Positions 34,327-46,609 are shown, counted from the stretch's first letter. The stretch is DNA of 64,000 bases from Allofustis seminis DSM 15817 (GCF_000374325.1 NZ_KB894085.1:1-64000); one strand, 5' to 3'. Made by a program: numbers and translations. The notes: a model not told the origin generated them from the sequence alone.

Positions 34327-35592
34327 TTATACAAGATGAACAAGGAAGTAACGGCGTTTGCCGCGGCGAATGAGCACAAAACGCTGATCATAGCTGTCCT
34401 TATCATTTACTTCATAATCAAGGTCTGTAATACGTTCGCCCTTGATATAAATGGCACCATTTTGGATATCTTCGCGTGCCTGACGACGGGACGGAACGAC
34501 TTTTGCTTCATCGACTAGGAAGTCAATGATAGGATAACTGCCTTTTTTCACATTCGTGTTTGGAACATCTTTGAAGCTTGCTTCAATTTGATCTGCTTTT
34601 AATTGTTGGACATTGCCTGAAAAGAGTGCTTCACTAATAGTAATGGCCTCATCTAGTGCTTCTTGGCCATGTACGAAGCGTGTCATTTCTTCAGCAAGGA
34701 CCTTTTGTGCAAGACGTTTATGAGGTTCATTCTGGACTACTTCTGCTAAACGGTCAATTTCTTCTTCCGTTAAGAAAGTGAAATATTTTAAATATTTTAC
34801 TACATCGCGGTCATCTTGGTTGAACCAGAATTGATAGAATTCATAAGGGGTTGTTTTTTGGGGATCTAACCAGACTGCACCGCCTGCTGTTTTACCGAAT
34901 TTTGTACCGTCCGCTTTTAAAAGAAGGGGAATGGTTAGGCCATAAGCTTCTGCTTCAACGCCTTCTTTACGGCGGATGAGATCAAGGCCGGCTGTGATAT
35001 TTCCCCATTGATCGGCTCCACCAATTTGTAGCTGAACATCTTCATGTTTGAACAAATGTAAGAAATCAATGGATTGAATGATCTGATAGCTGAATTCTGT
35101 AAAAGAAATGCCGGTATCTAATCGGCTAGCTACGACATCTTTAGAGAGCATAACATTTACGCTGAATTCTTTTCCAAAATCACGTAAGAATTCAAGCAGT
35201 GTCATTGGCATTAGCCAGTCTTTATTGTTGGCGAGATGAATGCCACTTTGTGCTTGTCCTGCTTTAAATAGTTTTTTCATTTGCAAGCTTAATTTTTCAG
35301 CATTAGCATCTACTTTTTCCATTGTTTGTAATTCACGTTCGCTATTTCGTCCGCTCGGGTCGCCGATTGAACCCGTTCCTCCGCCGATTACGACATATGG
35401 GCGATGTCCTGCCATTTGGAATCTTTTTAAGATAATGAAAGGAATCAAGTGTCCAATGTGCATACTGTCGCCTGTAGGGTCAATGCCGCAATAAAGTCCA
35501 ACGCTTTTTTCTTCTAGTAATTGGCGTAATCCTTCTTCATCTGTCTGTTGATTAATAGCGCCGCGCCATTTCAATTCTTCAATAATTCCCAT
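34327..35592 (-). CDS. tyrS: Tyrosyl-tRNA synthetase
   Basis: Class I synthetase charging tRNA-Tyr; 421 aa. Visible: YCGIDPTGDSMHIGHLIPF containing the HIGH motif, GGADQWGNITAGLDL in the tyrosine site, KFGKT as the KMSKS loop, and a C-terminal S4 domain (PSRRQAREDIQNGAIYIKG). The frame extends to 35676, but TGGAGGG precedes the ATG at 35592 and the extension is part of the T-box leader. Expression is under the tyrosine T-box. Confidence 0.96.
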   Translation of the reverse strand: MGIIEELKWRGAINQQTDEEGLRQLLEEKSVGLYCGIDPTGDSMHIGHLIPFIILKRFQMAGHRPYVVIGGGTGSIGDPSGRNSERELQTMEKVDANAEKLSLQMKKLFKAGQAQSGIHLANNKDWLMPMTLLEFLRDFGKEFSVNVMLSKDVVASRLDTGISFTEFSYQIIQSIDFLHLFKHEDVQLQIGGADQWGNITAGLDLIRRKEGVEAEAYGLTIPLLLKADGTKFGKTAGGAVWLDPQKTTPYEFYQFWFNQDDRDVVKYLKYFTFLTEEEIDRLAEVVQNEPHKRLAQKVLAEEMTRFVHGQEALDEAITISEALFSGNVQQLKADQIEASFKDVPNTNVKKGSYPIIDFLVDEAKVVPSRRQAREDIQNGAIYIKGERITDLDYEVNDKDSYDQRFVLIRRGKRRYFLVHLV

Positions 35593-35610
35593 TATATTCC
35601 CTCCATTTGA

Positions 35611-38082
<2,472 letters not shown>

Positions 38083-38086
38083 ATGT

Positions 38087-38118
38087 GAAAAGGGCAAGAC
38101 ACCTTGCCCTTTTCTTGT
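38087..38118 (+). terminator. Terminator or attenuator between metG and tatD
   Basis: GAAAAGGGCAAG (38087-38098) pairs perfectly with CTTGCCCTTTTC (38103-38114). Only a short T-run follows, and tatD starts 29 nt later, so readthrough is likely. Confidence 0.7.
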
Positions 38119-38142
38119 GATTATTTTTAGAGGAGGGGCGCT

Positions 38143-38919
38143 ATGCATCTTATTGATACACATACGCATTTGAATGTGGAAGAATTTTTTGGAAAAGAAG
38201 AAGAGATGGTTGACAGAGCCTATCAATTGGGTGTAAAAGAATTGGTTGTCGTAGGCTTTGATGAACCGACAATCGAAAAAGCTATCGAACTTGCTAACCG
38301 CTTTGATAATATCTATTTGGCACTAGGTTGGCATCCAACAGAAGCACATGATTATAATGCGGCAATTGAAGAGAAATTACTAAAATGGTTACAGCATGAA
38401 AAAGTGGTAGCAGTCGGTGAGACGGGGTTGGATTACCATTGGACGCCCGAAACAAAAGAAAGACAAGAGGAAGTTTTTCGTCGTCATATTCAAATAGCAA
38501 AACAATTGAATTTGCCTTTTACAGTGCATAATCGCGAGAGTACAGAAGATGTGTATCGTATTATTCAATCCGAAGGGGTCGGAGCGGCAGGAGGTATTAT
38601 GCATTCGTTCAACTTAGATCGTGAATGGTTGGAGAAATTTTTGGAGCTGGGGATGCATATTTCTTATAGTGGTGTCGTTACTTTTAAAAATGCACCTGAA
38701 GTCAAAGCTTCTGCCAAAGCAACGCCGCTTGAACGATTATTAGTAGAAACAGATGCACCTTACCTTAGTCCAGAACCATATCGTGGGCGACGAAATGAAC
38801 CTTCTTATACATATTATGTGGCGGAAGAGATTGCCAAGTTAAAAGGTATGTCGTTGGAAGAGTTTGCCCAAGCAACAACGCAAACGGCTAAAAAAATTAT
38901 GAAAATAGGAAGAAAATAG
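38143..38919 (+). CDS. TatD family metal-dependent hydrolase
   Basis: TIM-barrel hydrolase, 258 aa (YabD of Bacillus). Visible metal ligands: DTHTHLN at the N terminus, VGETGLDYHW, FTVHNRE, MHSFN, and ETDAPYLSPEPYRG near the C terminus. These form the two-metal site of the TatD DNase group. GAGGAGG precedes ATG. Its stop overlaps the rnmV start by one base (TAGTG). Likely a 3' exonuclease acting in DNA or RNA repair; precise substrate not shown. Confidence 0.93.
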   Translation: MHLIDTHTHLNVEEFFGKEEEMVDRAYQLGVKELVVVGFDEPTIEKAIELANRFDNIYLALGWHPTEAHDYNAAIEEKLLKWLQHEKVVAVGETGLDYHWTPETKERQEEVFRRHIQIAKQLNLPFTVHNRESTEDVYRIIQSEGVGAAGGIMHSFNLDREWLEKFLELGMHISYSGVVTFKNAPEVKASAKATPLERLLVETDAPYLSPEPYRGRRNEPSYTYYVAEEIAKLKGMSLEEFAQATTQTAKKIMKIGRK

Positions 38920-39488
38920 TGAAAAAAAGAAGAATAAAAGAAATTATCGTTGTAGAAGGTGTCAATGATACCAAAAATCTAAAACACTTTTTAGATGTAG
39001 ATACGATCGAAACAAATGGTTCAGCTATCAGTAAAGAAACAATTGCATTAATTAAAAAGGCACAACAATATCGTGGAGTAATTGTACTAACTGACCCAGA
39101 TTTTCCTGGTGAAAGCATTAGAAAAATTATCATGCATCATGTTCCTGACGCGATGCATGCTTTTATTCCACAAAGTGATGCACTTCCTCAGAATAAAGGA
39201 AGCGTTGGAGTAGAACATGCTGGAGAAGATGCCATTATGCATGCTTTACATCATAAGTATCAGCCAGAATGGGTCAAAGATAATAAGATTAGTCTGTCAT
39301 TTTTAAGAAAGATGCACTTAATGGATCATCCACATGCCCAAAAAAATCGCGACCGACTATCTGAAAGCCTGCATATTGGTCATGTGAATGCCAAGCAACT
39401 AAAAAAAAGATTGGAAATGTTTGATATTAGTGAAGAACAAGTAGAAGAAATTATGACGCAAATAAAGCAAGGGGAAAAAGATGAATGA
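38919..39488 (+). CDS. rnmV: Ribonuclease M5 (5S rRNA maturation)
   Basis: Toprim-domain endoribonuclease, 189 aa, that trims 5S rRNA precursor. Visible: EIIVVEGVNDTKNLK (Toprim glutamate), GVIVLTDPDFPGESIRK (DxD), and GSVGVEHAGEDAI typical of M5. Starts at GTG 38919 sharing a base with the tatD stop, with AGGAAG upstream. It overlaps rsmA by eight bases. Position between tatD and rsmA is conserved in firmicutes. Confidence 0.94.
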   Translation: MKKRRIKEIIVVEGVNDTKNLKHFLDVDTIETNGSAISKETIALIKKAQQYRGVIVLTDPDFPGESIRKIIMHHVPDAMHAFIPQSDALPQNKGSVGVEHAGEDAIMHALHHKYQPEWVKDNKISLSFLRKMHLMDHPHAQKNRDRLSESLHIGHVNAKQLKKRLEMFDISEEQVEEIMTQIKQGEKDE

Positions 39489-40350
39489 TATTGTAACACC
39501 TGCTCGCACTAAAGAAATTTTAAAACAATTTAATTTGACGGCTAAAAAAAGTCTTGGACAGAATTTTATTATTGATCGCAATATCTTGTTGCAAATGGTC
39601 CACTCTGCAGCAATTGATCGTCAGACGACAGTTATTGAAGTGGGGCCAGGGATTGGTACATTGACGGAACAGCTTGCAAAAGTTGCAAAACGTGTCTTTG
39701 CTTTTGAAATTGATCAGCGCATGCTAGATGTTTTAGATACAACATTGAAATCATTTGATAATGTACAAGTTTTTCATCAAGATATTTTGCAAGTGGATTG
39801 GGAAGCATTTCAAGAAAAATATTTAATAGCAAATGAAAAAGTTGTCGTAATGGCGAATCTCCCTTATTATATTACGACCCCTATTTTGATGAATTTATTT
39901 AAAAGTTCATTACCTTTTTCTGAAATTGTCGTCATGATGCAAAAAGAAGTGGCTGCACGCTTACAAGCAAAACCGCATACAAAAGAATATGGTTCATTAA
40001 CGATTGCTGTTCAAAGAAAGATGTCGGTTGATATATTGTTTGAAGTTCCGCCGACTGTTTTTATTCCGCAACCTAATGTATATTCCGCAGTTATCGGCTT
40101 CAAGCGAAAAGAAGTATATCCTGAAGTCTCAGATGAAGCCTTTTTTAGTCGATTGGTTCGAGCCTGTTTTGTGCATCGAAGAAAGACATTGTGGAATAAT
40201 TTAAAATCTTTTTATCAAAATGATATCAAGTCAATGGAACAAGTCGCGTATGCCTTAGCGCAAGCTTCTATCGATCCTAAGCGCCGACCTGAAACTTTAA
40301 CAATTGATGAATTCGTACAATTAAGCAATCTTCTTTCAACAGTTAATTAA
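39481..40350 (+). CDS. rsmA: 16S rRNA (adenine1518/1519-N6)-dimethyltransferase
   Basis: KsgA-type SAM methyltransferase, 289 aa. Visible: KKSLGQNFIIDRNIL at the N terminus, VIEVGPGIGTLTEQL (motif I), and ANLPYYITTPILM (NLPY catalytic motif). AAGGGGA precedes ATG inside the end of rnmV. Last gene of the metG-tatD-rnmV-rsmA group. Confidence 0.96.
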   Translation: MNDIVTPARTKEILKQFNLTAKKSLGQNFIIDRNILLQMVHSAAIDRQTTVIEVGPGIGTLTEQLAKVAKRVFAFEIDQRMLDVLDTTLKSFDNVQVFHQDILQVDWEAFQEKYLIANEKVVVMANLPYYITTPILMNLFKSSLPFSEIVVMMQKEVAARLQAKPHTKEYGSLTIAVQRKMSVDILFEVPPTVFIPQPNVYSAVIGFKRKEVYPEVSDEAFFSRLVRACFVHRRKTLWNNLKSFYQNDIKSMEQVAYALAQASIDPKRRPETLTIDEFVQLSNLLSTVN

Positions 40351-40364
40351 TATGTAAAAAATGC

Positions 40365-40393
40365 TTGACTAAAAAAAATGTGAGTGATACGAT
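40365..40393 (+). promoter_or_regulatory. Promoter of the zinc ABC operon
   Basis: -35 TTGACT (40365-40370), 17-nt spacer, -10 TACGAT (40388-40393). The -10 lies in a second palindrome, ACGATTTAAATCGT (40389-40402), that overlaps the Zur box. Confidence 0.75.
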
Positions 40394-40398
40394 TTAAA

Positions 40399-40413
40399 TC
40401 GTAATCGTTACGA
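40399..40413. promoter_or_regulatory. Zur box
   Basis: TCGTAATCGTTACGA matches the Bacillus Zur consensus TCGTAATNATTACGA at all but one base. It sits just downstream of the -10, so zinc-loaded Zur should repress znuACB. The zur gene is not in the window. Confidence 0.85.
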
Positions 40414-40443
40414 TTTAAGAAAATTATAGAAAGAAGAGTCGAT

Positions 40444-41523
40444 ATGAAGAAAAGATTAACACATTTATTTTTAGCATTTGCTGCGATTGTTTTAGTCGCA
40501 TGTGGAAAGGGAACTACAAGTAAATCTGGTGATAAATTACACATCACTACTTCATTTTATCCAATGTATGAATTTACTCAAAAAGTTGCGGGAGATCGTG
40601 CCGATGTCTCTGTACTCGTTTCAGGAGGTGCTGGAGCTCATGGTTATGAGCCTAGCGCAAAAGATATTGCTCAATTAAGTGAAGCGGACATATTTATTTA
40701 TAGTAGTGACCAGATGGAATTCTGGGCTGGAAGTATGTTAGAAACCGTTGAGAATGACCATCTAGTCGTTGTGAAAACTTCTGACAAAGAAGATATGTTA
40801 GCAGAAGCTACACATGACCATGAAGATGAAGGTCATGATCATGATGACCATGAAGAACATCACCATGACCATGAAGATGAAGATGAAGATCATGATCATG
40901 ATGACCATGAAGAACACCATCATGACCATGAAGATGAAGATCATGACCACGATGATCATGATCATGGAGAACATGACCATCATCATGACCATGGCGGAGT
41001 GGATCCACACAACTGGCTCGATCCTCAAGAAGTTATACGTCAAGTTGATGTGATTAAAGAAGCATTAATTGAAGCCGATCCTGAAGGAAAAGAAGTGTAT
41101 GAAAAAAATGCAGAGGCCTTTAAAAAAGAGCTTGAAGCATTGGACCATGAATATGAAGAAGCATTTCATGAAGCAAAAGCACGTGTATTTGTTGTTCAAC
41201 ATAAAGCATTTGGATATTTAGCACATCGTTATCATTTGGAACAAGTTGCTGCTAGTGGCGTTAACACTGAAGCAGAACCAACTCCTCAAGCGCTTGCTGA
41301 ATTAAATGAAGTGGTCAAAGAAACGCAAGTCCCAGTTATTTATTATCAAAGTGGTGCTAATTCAAAAATTGCAGAAACAATTTCTGCAGAGACAGGAACG
41401 AAAATTGCTGTCTTATATGACTTAGAGCGAGCACCTAAAGATGTTGAAGGGGCTAAAGATGATATGAGTTATGTAGAAGCCATGCGCTTTAATCTTGAAC
41501 AACTCAAAAAAAGTATTAAATAA
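40444..41523 (+). CDS. znuA: Zinc ABC transporter substrate-binding lipoprotein
   Basis: Cluster A-I metal-binding lipoprotein, 359 aa (AdcA/ZnuA type). Signal peptide with lipobox LVAC, lipidated Cys near residue 20. Metal ligands: [11 protein letters not shown], then [19 protein letters not shown] and a late acidic ligand. Between the first two lies a His/Asp/Glu-rich loop (40813-41000) with about 25 histidines in an imperfect repeat, likely a zinc sponge. No AdcA ZinT-like C-terminal domain. First gene of the Zur-controlled operon. Confidence 0.93.
   Translation: MKKRLTHLFLAFAAIVLVACGKGTTSKSGDKLHITTSFYPMYEFTQKVAGDRADVSVLVSGGAGAHGYEPSAKDIAQLSEADIFIYSSDQMEFWAGSMLETVENDHLVVVKTSDKEDMLAEATHDHEDEGHDHDDHEEHHHDHEDEDEDHDHDDHEEHHHDHEDEDHDHDDHDHGEHDHHHDHGGVDPHNWLDPQEVIRQVDVIKEALIEADPEGKEVYEKNAEAFKKELEALDHEYEEAFHEAKARVFVVQHKAFGYLAHRYHLEQVAASGVNTEAEPTPQALAELNEVVKETQVPVIYYQSGANSKIAETISAETGTKIAVLYDLERAPKDVEGAKDDMSYVEAMRFNLEQLKKSIK
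40813..41000 (+). repeat. His-rich coding repeat in znuA
   Basis: Unit [17 protein letters not shown] occurs twice in full and once partly. DNA is nearly periodic in CATGA/GAAGA, giving spurious frames on both strands. Confidence 0.8.
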
Positions 41524-41549
41524 ATTGTATCAATCAAAGGAGATTAGCC

Positions 41550-42257
41550 ATGCATTACATTCAAGTAAATGATCTGAGCTTTCACTACGGTGAAGAAGCC
41601 GTTTTAGATGATATTTCATTTTGCATAGATCCTGGAGAGTTTGTAATGCTTACAGGTGAAAATGGCGCCGCCAAAACAACACTTTTACGCAATGTTTTAG
41701 GACTTTTGACGCCGACAACAGGTCATGTAACAATTTCTGATAAAAATTATAAAGGTAAAAAAATCTCTATTGGTTATGTGCCACAACAAGTTGCAGCTTT
41801 TAATGCAGGATTTCCAACAACAGTATTAGAACTTGTTCAAAGTGGACGTTATCCTAAAGGGCGTTGGTTCAAACGTCTTGATGAGCGAGATCACGAACAT
41901 GTCCAACGTGCCTTAAAATCAGTAGGCATGTGGGAAAGTCGTCATAAAAAAATCGGCGAACTTTCAGGCGGTCAAAAACAACGCATCTCATTAGCGCGTG
42001 TCTTTGCGACTGATCCAGATTTATTTATTTTAGATGAACCAACAACTGGAATGGATGAAGAAAGTCGTCAAAAATTTTATACATTGCTCAAGCATAACAC
42101 TGAAGTCCATCATAAGGCGGTACTTATGGTCACTCATGAATCATATGAATTGAGACCTTATGCGGACAAACATATTCACCTGGTACGGAAGGAGGACTCG
42201 CCATGGAGATGTTTTTCTATGGATTTATGCAACGCGCCATCCAAGCGTCAGTCTTAA
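41550..42257 (+). CDS. znuC: Zinc ABC transporter ATP-binding protein
   Basis: ABC ATPase, 235 aa (AdcC/ZnuC). Visible: Walker [11 protein letters not shown]-loop [10 protein letters not shown], signature LSGGQKQR, Walker [14 protein letters not shown], and H-loop VTHE. The tail with [12 protein letters not shown] resembles streptococcal AdcC. AAAGGAG precedes ATG. Its 3' end overlaps znuB by 55 nt, a long overlap that suggests coupled translation. Confidence 0.94.
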   Translation: MHYIQVNDLSFHYGEEAVLDDISFCIDPGEFVMLTGENGAAKTTLLRNVLGLLTPTTGHVTISDKNYKGKKISIGYVPQQVAAFNAGFPTTVLELVQSGRYPKGRWFKRLDERDHEHVQRALKSVGMWESRHKKIGELSGGQKQRISLARVFATDPDLFILDEPTTGMDEESRQKFYTLLKHNTEVHHKAVLMVTHESYELRPYADKHIHLVRKEDSPWRCFSMDLCNAPSKRQS

Positions 42258-43033
42258 TTTCTCTAGTGGCACCTATTTTAGGTCTTTTTCTCATCCTTCG
42301 CCGTCAGTCATTGCTAGCGGATACACTCTCTCATGTTTCATTAACGGGTGTGGCGCTTGGCATGATGCTGAATGTGAATCCGACATGGACGAATTTGCTC
42401 GTTGTGATATTAATTTCTCTCTTATTGGAGTGGATTCGAAATGTTTACCATTCTTATTCAGAAATTTCGATTGCGGTCTTAATGTCAGGAGGGATGGCGT
42501 TTGCCCTATTTATCATGGGAATGAATGATTCCATGACGGCTGATTTGAATACATTTCTTTTTGGATCAATTGTTACAATTAGTCCGCTACAAGTGAAATT
42601 TTTATATGTGCTGACGATTGGAATCGTGCTCTGCTATATTATATTTAAGCGTCCGATGTATGTGTTGACATTCGATGAAGAGACTGCTCATACAACAGGC
42701 TTGCCTGTTCGTCTGATGTCCATATTGTTCAATATTATTACGGGAATTACGATAGCTATCATTATGCCCATTGTAGGGTCATTATTAGTGAGTGCTATCT
42801 TAATATTGCCAGCAGCCATTGCTATGCGACTGTCCAAAAGTTTTAATGGCGTTATTCTTTTTGCGATGGGAATAGCCCTTATTGGGATGCTAGGCGGTCT
42901 TTATATTTCTTATGATCTTGGAACACCAAGTGGTGCAACGATTGTATTGTTGTTACTTAGTGTGTTTGCCATTGTTTTGATTGGTGAAAAAATAAATCAA
43001 TTTCTAATTGAACATAATCGCGCTAATGATTAA
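42203..43033 (+). CDS. znuB: Zinc ABC transporter permease
   Basis: ABC-3 family membrane permease, 276 aa, about eight to nine membrane helices. Visible: [47 protein letters not shown] and the family's [25 protein letters not shown] lies inside znuC. Third gene of the operon; a terminator follows. Confidence 0.94.
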   Translation: MEMFFYGFMQRAIQASVLISLVAPILGLFLILRRQSLLADTLSHVSLTGVALGMMLNVNPTWTNLLVVILISLLLEWIRNVYHSYSEISIAVLMSGGMAFALFIMGMNDSMTADLNTFLFGSIVTISPLQVKFLYVLTIGIVLCYIIFKRPMYVLTFDEETAHTTGLPVRLMSILFNIITGITIAIIMPIVGSLLVSAILILPAAIAMRLSKSFNGVILFAMGIALIGMLGGLYISYDLGTPSGATIVLLLLSVFAIVLIGEKINQFLIEHNRAND

Positions 43034-43035
43034 GC

Positions 43036-43074
43036 TAAAAGTGCCTCTTTTTTTAGGGGTGCTTTTATTTTTTT
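43036..43074 (+). terminator. Terminator of znuACB
   Basis: AAAAGTGCCTC (43037-43047) pairs with GGGGTGCTTTT (43056-43066) with three G-U pairs, then a T7 run. The purR promoter follows directly. Confidence 0.8.
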
Positions 43075-43082
43075 ATCTGGAA

Positions 43083-43111
43083 ATGACAAATGCTGAAAAA
43101 TTCGGTATGAT
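43083..43111 (+). promoter_or_regulatory. Promoter of purR-glmU
   Basis: -35 ATGACA (43083-43088), 17-nt spacer, -10 TATGAT (43106-43111). Confidence 0.6.
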
Positions 43112-43151
43112 GGTAACAAGACAAATAGATTTCAATAGAAAAAGTGATAGT

Positions 43152-43985
43152 ATGAAAGTGAAAAGAAGCGAAAGGCTTGTGGAGATGACCATTGAATTTA
43201 TTCAACATCCTCATAAAATTTTTCCATTAGATTATTTTACAGATCGATTCAATGCAGCAAAATCGAGCATCAGCGAAGATTTGAATATTGTAAAAGGTAC
43301 CTTTGCCCGAAGACATCTCGGAGAGATTATTACCTATTCTGGTGCACGTGGGGGCGTTCAATTTATTCCGGTCATTTCTAAAAGTCAAGTAGCAGATTAT
43401 GTAAGACAGTTACAAGATGCGTTGCATCAATCAGAACGGCTATTACCTGGCGGTTATATTTATACTTCGGATATTTTGAGTCAACCAGAGTGGTTGAAAA
43501 AAATTGGTAAGTTAATTGCTTCGCGATATTCGCGAAATGATATTGATGCAATATTGACTATTGCAACAAAAGGAATTCCAATTGCTCAAAGTGTAGCAGA
43601 AGAATTGGGTGTGCCATTTGTAATTGTTCGAAAAGCTTCAAAAGTTACGGAAGGGTCGACAGTGGGCATTAATTATGTGCCATATTCTTCTGCAGACGTT
43701 ATGGAACGAATGGAATTGTCAACGCGCAGCTTGCACCCTCAAACAAGCGTATTAATTATTGATGACTTTTTACGTGGTGGTGGAACTGTTAATGGGCTTA
43801 CAATGGTCGCCAATGAATTTCAATGTCATGTTGTAGACACTGTAGTATTCATTGAGAATATGCGGCTGGATGAACCGATCAAAGTTCTTTACCATTCGTT
43901 ATTCAGAATAGAATCTGTCAATAGTGAAACGAAAAAAATCCAAGTGAAAAGTGGCAATTTTTTTGCTGAGGATTTATCATTTTAA
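43152..43985 (+). CDS. purR: Pur operon repressor
   Basis: Gram-positive PurR, 277 aa: N-terminal winged helix (MKVKRSERLVEMTIEFIQHP) and a phosphoribosyltransferase-fold effector domain with the PRPP loop VLIIDDFLRGGGT. It controls purine genes by PRPP level. The frame opens at 43008 inside znuB, but the -10 element lies at 43106 and the family begins at MKVKRSER, so ATG 43152 is chosen despite a poor SD. No PurR box was seen here. Upstream of glmU as in Bacillus. Confidence 0.92.
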   Translation: MKVKRSERLVEMTIEFIQHPHKIFPLDYFTDRFNAAKSSISEDLNIVKGTFARRHLGEIITYSGARGGVQFIPVISKSQVADYVRQLQDALHQSERLLPGGYIYTSDILSQPEWLKKIGKLIASRYSRNDIDAILTIATKGIPIAQSVAEELGVPFVIVRKASKVTEGSTVGINYVPYSSADVMERMELSTRSLHPQTSVLIIDDFLRGGGTVNGLTMVANEFQCHVVDTVVFIENMRLDEPIKVLYHSLFRIESVNSETKKIQVKSGNFFAEDLSF

Positions 43986-44017
43986 AAGTAGACATCAATA
44001 GATGAAGGAGACAAGAG

Positions 44018-45394
44018 ATGAAGAGATTTGCAATAGTATTAGCAGCTGGTCAAGGCACACGTATGAAATCAAAATTATATAAAGTAATGCATCCCGTTCT
44101 AGGAAAACCAATGGTCGATTATGTCGTTGATGCTGCCAGAGATGCAGGGATGGATGAAGTCATTACTGTTACAGGAATGGGGGCAGAACTTGTAGAAGAA
44201 CATTTAGGTGCGAAGTGCCAATTTGTTTTTCAACGTGAGCAACTAGGAACAGCACATGCAACGCAACAGGCAGAATCCATTATAGGAGACTTAGAAGGGA
44301 CAACGGTTGTACTTGCAGGCGACACACCGCTGATTCAAGCGGATACCTTAAAAAAATTAATTCAATATCATGAAAATAATCAAGCAAAAGCGACCATTCT
44401 TACAGCAATTGCACCAGATCCTACTAATTATGGTCGAATTGTTCGTGCTGCAGATAATTCTGTCCTAAAAATTGTCGAAGAAAAAGATGCATCAAGTGCA
44501 GAAAAGCAAATTAAAGAAATTAATACTGGAACATATTGCTTTGATAATCGATTGTTATTTGAAAAGTTGCAACAAGTAGGTAATGACAATGCTCAGGGAG
44601 AATATTATTTGCCTGACGTCATTGAAATTCTACAATCTGAAGATGAATTAATTGCCGCTTATACATTAAAAGATTTCGATGAAGCGCTAGGCGTGAATAA
44701 TCGCGTAGCACTCTCTCAAGCGAACCAGTTAATGCGTGATCGGATTAATAAAGCACATATGGAAAATGGTGTAAGTTTTGTCGATCCAGCGAATGCTTAT
44801 GTTGAAGCAACTGTTGAAATTGGTCCAGATACAACAATTGAACCAGGAGTTTCTTTAAAAGGAGATACTAAAATTGGCGCTAATGTTTTCATTGGAGCAG
44901 GCACTGAGATTATTGACAGTCAGATTGAAGATGATGCTGAAATTAAACAGTCTGTCATTGAAAAAAGTACAGTTGGTCCGAAAGTTACGGTAGGTCCATT
45001 TGCTCATTTGCGTCCACAAAGCCATTTACTGGAAGGAGCACATGTTGGCAACTTTGTAGAAATTAAAAATGCAACATTAGGCAAATTTTCAAAAGCAGGT
45101 CACCATTCCTATGTGGGTGATGCTGAAGTTGGCGAGCATGTCAATATTGGTAGTGGTGTAATCTTCTGCAATTATGATGGAGTAAATAAACATCGTAGTC
45201 ATATTGGTGATTATACATTTATTGGAAGTAACTCCAATATTGTAGCACCTGTTAATGTTGAAGCAGAAGCTTATATTGCGGCTGGTTCTACGATTTATCA
45301 AGATGTCCCTTCAAAAGCATTAGCAATTGCTCGTGCCCGTCAAGTGAATAAAGAAGGTTATGCTACTAAATTGCCGAATTTAAATCATGATTAA
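44018..45394 (+). CDS. glmU: Bifunctional UDP-GlcNAc pyrophosphorylase / GlcN-1-P N-acetyltransferase
   Basis: Makes UDP-GlcNAc for cell wall; 458 aa. N-terminal pyrophosphorylase with LAAGQGTRMKSKLYKVMHPV and GDTPLIQ; C-terminal left-handed beta-helix with hexapeptides and the acetyltransferase region KAGHHSYVGDAEVG. AAGGAGA precedes ATG. 32 nt after purR, likely one operon; ends at a perfect terminator. Confidence 0.96.
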   Translation: MKRFAIVLAAGQGTRMKSKLYKVMHPVLGKPMVDYVVDAARDAGMDEVITVTGMGAELVEEHLGAKCQFVFQREQLGTAHATQQAESIIGDLEGTTVVLAGDTPLIQADTLKKLIQYHENNQAKATILTAIAPDPTNYGRIVRAADNSVLKIVEEKDASSAEKQIKEINTGTYCFDNRLLFEKLQQVGNDNAQGEYYLPDVIEILQSEDELIAAYTLKDFDEALGVNNRVALSQANQLMRDRINKAHMENGVSFVDPANAYVEATVEIGPDTTIEPGVSLKGDTKIGANVFIGAGTEIIDSQIEDDAEIKQSVIEKSTVGPKVTVGPFAHLRPQSHLLEGAHVGNFVEIKNATLGKFSKAGHHSYVGDAEVGEHVNIGSGVIFCNYDGVNKHRSHIGDYTFIGSNSNIVAPVNVEAEAYIAAGSTIYQDVPSKALAIARARQVNKEGYATKLPNLNHD

Positions 45395-45396
45395 TT

Positions 45397-45428
45397 TTAA
45401 AAGCTTATCGTTAACGATAAGCTTTTTT
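45397..45428 (+). terminator. Terminator after glmU
   Basis: Perfect palindrome with arms AAAAGCTTATCGTT (45399-45412) and AACGATAAGCTTTT (45413-45426), then TT. The centre opens to form the loop. Confidence 0.9.
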
Positions 45429-45495
45429 CATATGCTTTAAAATCCGAAAGTTTTTATTTTCATTCATTTTTTTGTGCGAAATAAATGGGATTAAC

Positions 45496-45524
45496 TTGAG
45501 AAAGTATAAAATTTTTCATAAAAT
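45496..45524 (+). promoter_or_regulatory. Promoter of prs
   Basis: -35 TTGAGA (45496-45501), 17-nt spacer, -10 TAAAAT (45519-45524). Confidence 0.65.
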
Positions 45525-45562
45525 AAAGAAAGAATACAATTAAATAAATGGAGGGCGTACAA

Positions 45563-46558
45563 ATGTCAGAATCGACAAAATGTCGGAAATTAAAATTAAT
45601 GGCGTTAAGCTCCAACTTGCCATTAGCACGTCGAATTGCAGCATCGATGGGAATTGAGCTGGGTAAAGTAAAAGTGAAACGATTTGCAGATGGGGAGATT
45701 TCGATTAACATTGAAGATAGTGTGCGTGGAGATGATGTCTATATCATCCAATCAACATCCTATCCAACGAATGAACGTTTAATGGAATTGCTCATAATGA
45801 TTGATGCATTGAATCGTGCAAGTGCAGGATCCATTAATGTTGTAATGCCATATTATGGATATGCACGCCAAGATCGCAAAGCACAATCACGTGAACCTAT
45901 TACGGCAAAACTTGTGGCCAATATGTTAACAGTCGCTGGGGCTGACCGTATTATTGCCTTAGACTTGCATGCTGCACAAATTCAGGGATTTTTCGATATT
46001 CCAGTCGATCACTTGCTAGGTGCGCCGCTACTTGCGAGTTGGTTTTTGGATCGCGGTCTTCAAGGAGACAAAGTGGTCGTTGTCTCACCAGATCATGGTG
46101 GTGTAACTCGTGCTCGCCGTTTAGCTGAATTCTTAGGTGCGTCAATTGCAATAATTGACAAAAGACGCCCAGAACCTAATGTAGCAGAAGTCATGAATAT
46201 TATCGGTCGCGTCAAAGGGAAAACCTGTGTGCTAATTGATGACATGATCGATACGGCAGGAACGATTACAATTGCTGCAGATGCCTTGATGGAACATGGA
46301 GCAAAAGAAGTCTATGCTTCAGGAACACATGCGGTATTTTCAGGAAAAGCAGTTGAGCGTATTCAAAAATCGTCAATTAAAGCGATGCTCGTAACAGACT
46401 CTATTTATTTGCCAGAGCATAAACGAATTGATAAGATTGAACTTATTAGTGTCAGTGAATTAATCGGTGATGCTATTACACGTGTCCATAATGATGAATC
46501 AGTTTCTCCATTATTTTTCAATAAATTCAAAAATAAATCAGATTATACATTTGATTAA
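45563..46558 (+). CDS. prs: Ribose-phosphate pyrophosphokinase
   Basis: Makes PRPP from ribose 5-phosphate and ATP; 331 aa. Visible: [50 protein letters not shown] and the PRPP loop [13 protein letters not shown]. The ATG at 45548 overlaps the GGAGG; ATG 45563 is properly spaced and is used. Neighbouring purR responds to PRPP, the product. Confidence 0.96.
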   Translation: MSESTKCRKLKLMALSSNLPLARRIAASMGIELGKVKVKRFADGEISINIEDSVRGDDVYIIQSTSYPTNERLMELLIMIDALNRASAGSINVVMPYYGYARQDRKAQSREPITAKLVANMLTVAGADRIIALDLHAAQIQGFFDIPVDHLLGAPLLASWFLDRGLQGDKVVVVSPDHGGVTRARRLAEFLGASIAIIDKRRPEPNVAEVMNIIGRVKGKTCVLIDDMIDTAGTITIAADALMEHGAKEVYASGTHAVFSGKAVERIQKSSIKAMLVTDSIYLPEHKRIDKIELISVSELIGDAITRVHNDESVSPLFFNKFKNKSDYTFD

Positions 46559-46575
46559 TCATTTAACATATAAGC

Positions 46576-46609
46576 AACTCCTTACCATGTGATGGTAGGG
46601 AGTTTTTTT
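46576..46609 (+). terminator. Terminator after prs
   Basis: AACTCCTTACCAT (46576-46588) pairs with ATGGTAGGGAGTT (46592-46604), one mismatch, T-run. Confidence 0.92.

Noticed and set aside
40389-40413. AdcR operator
   Set aside because: The AdcR consensus (TTAACNRGTTAA) is not present; the Zur consensus fits at all but one base.
40798-41053. Open frames on the minus strand and in another plus frame in the zinc-binding gene
   Set aside because: They arise from the CATGA/GAAGA periodicity of the His-rich repeat. They have no SD and give only low-complexity M/I/V or H/D protein.
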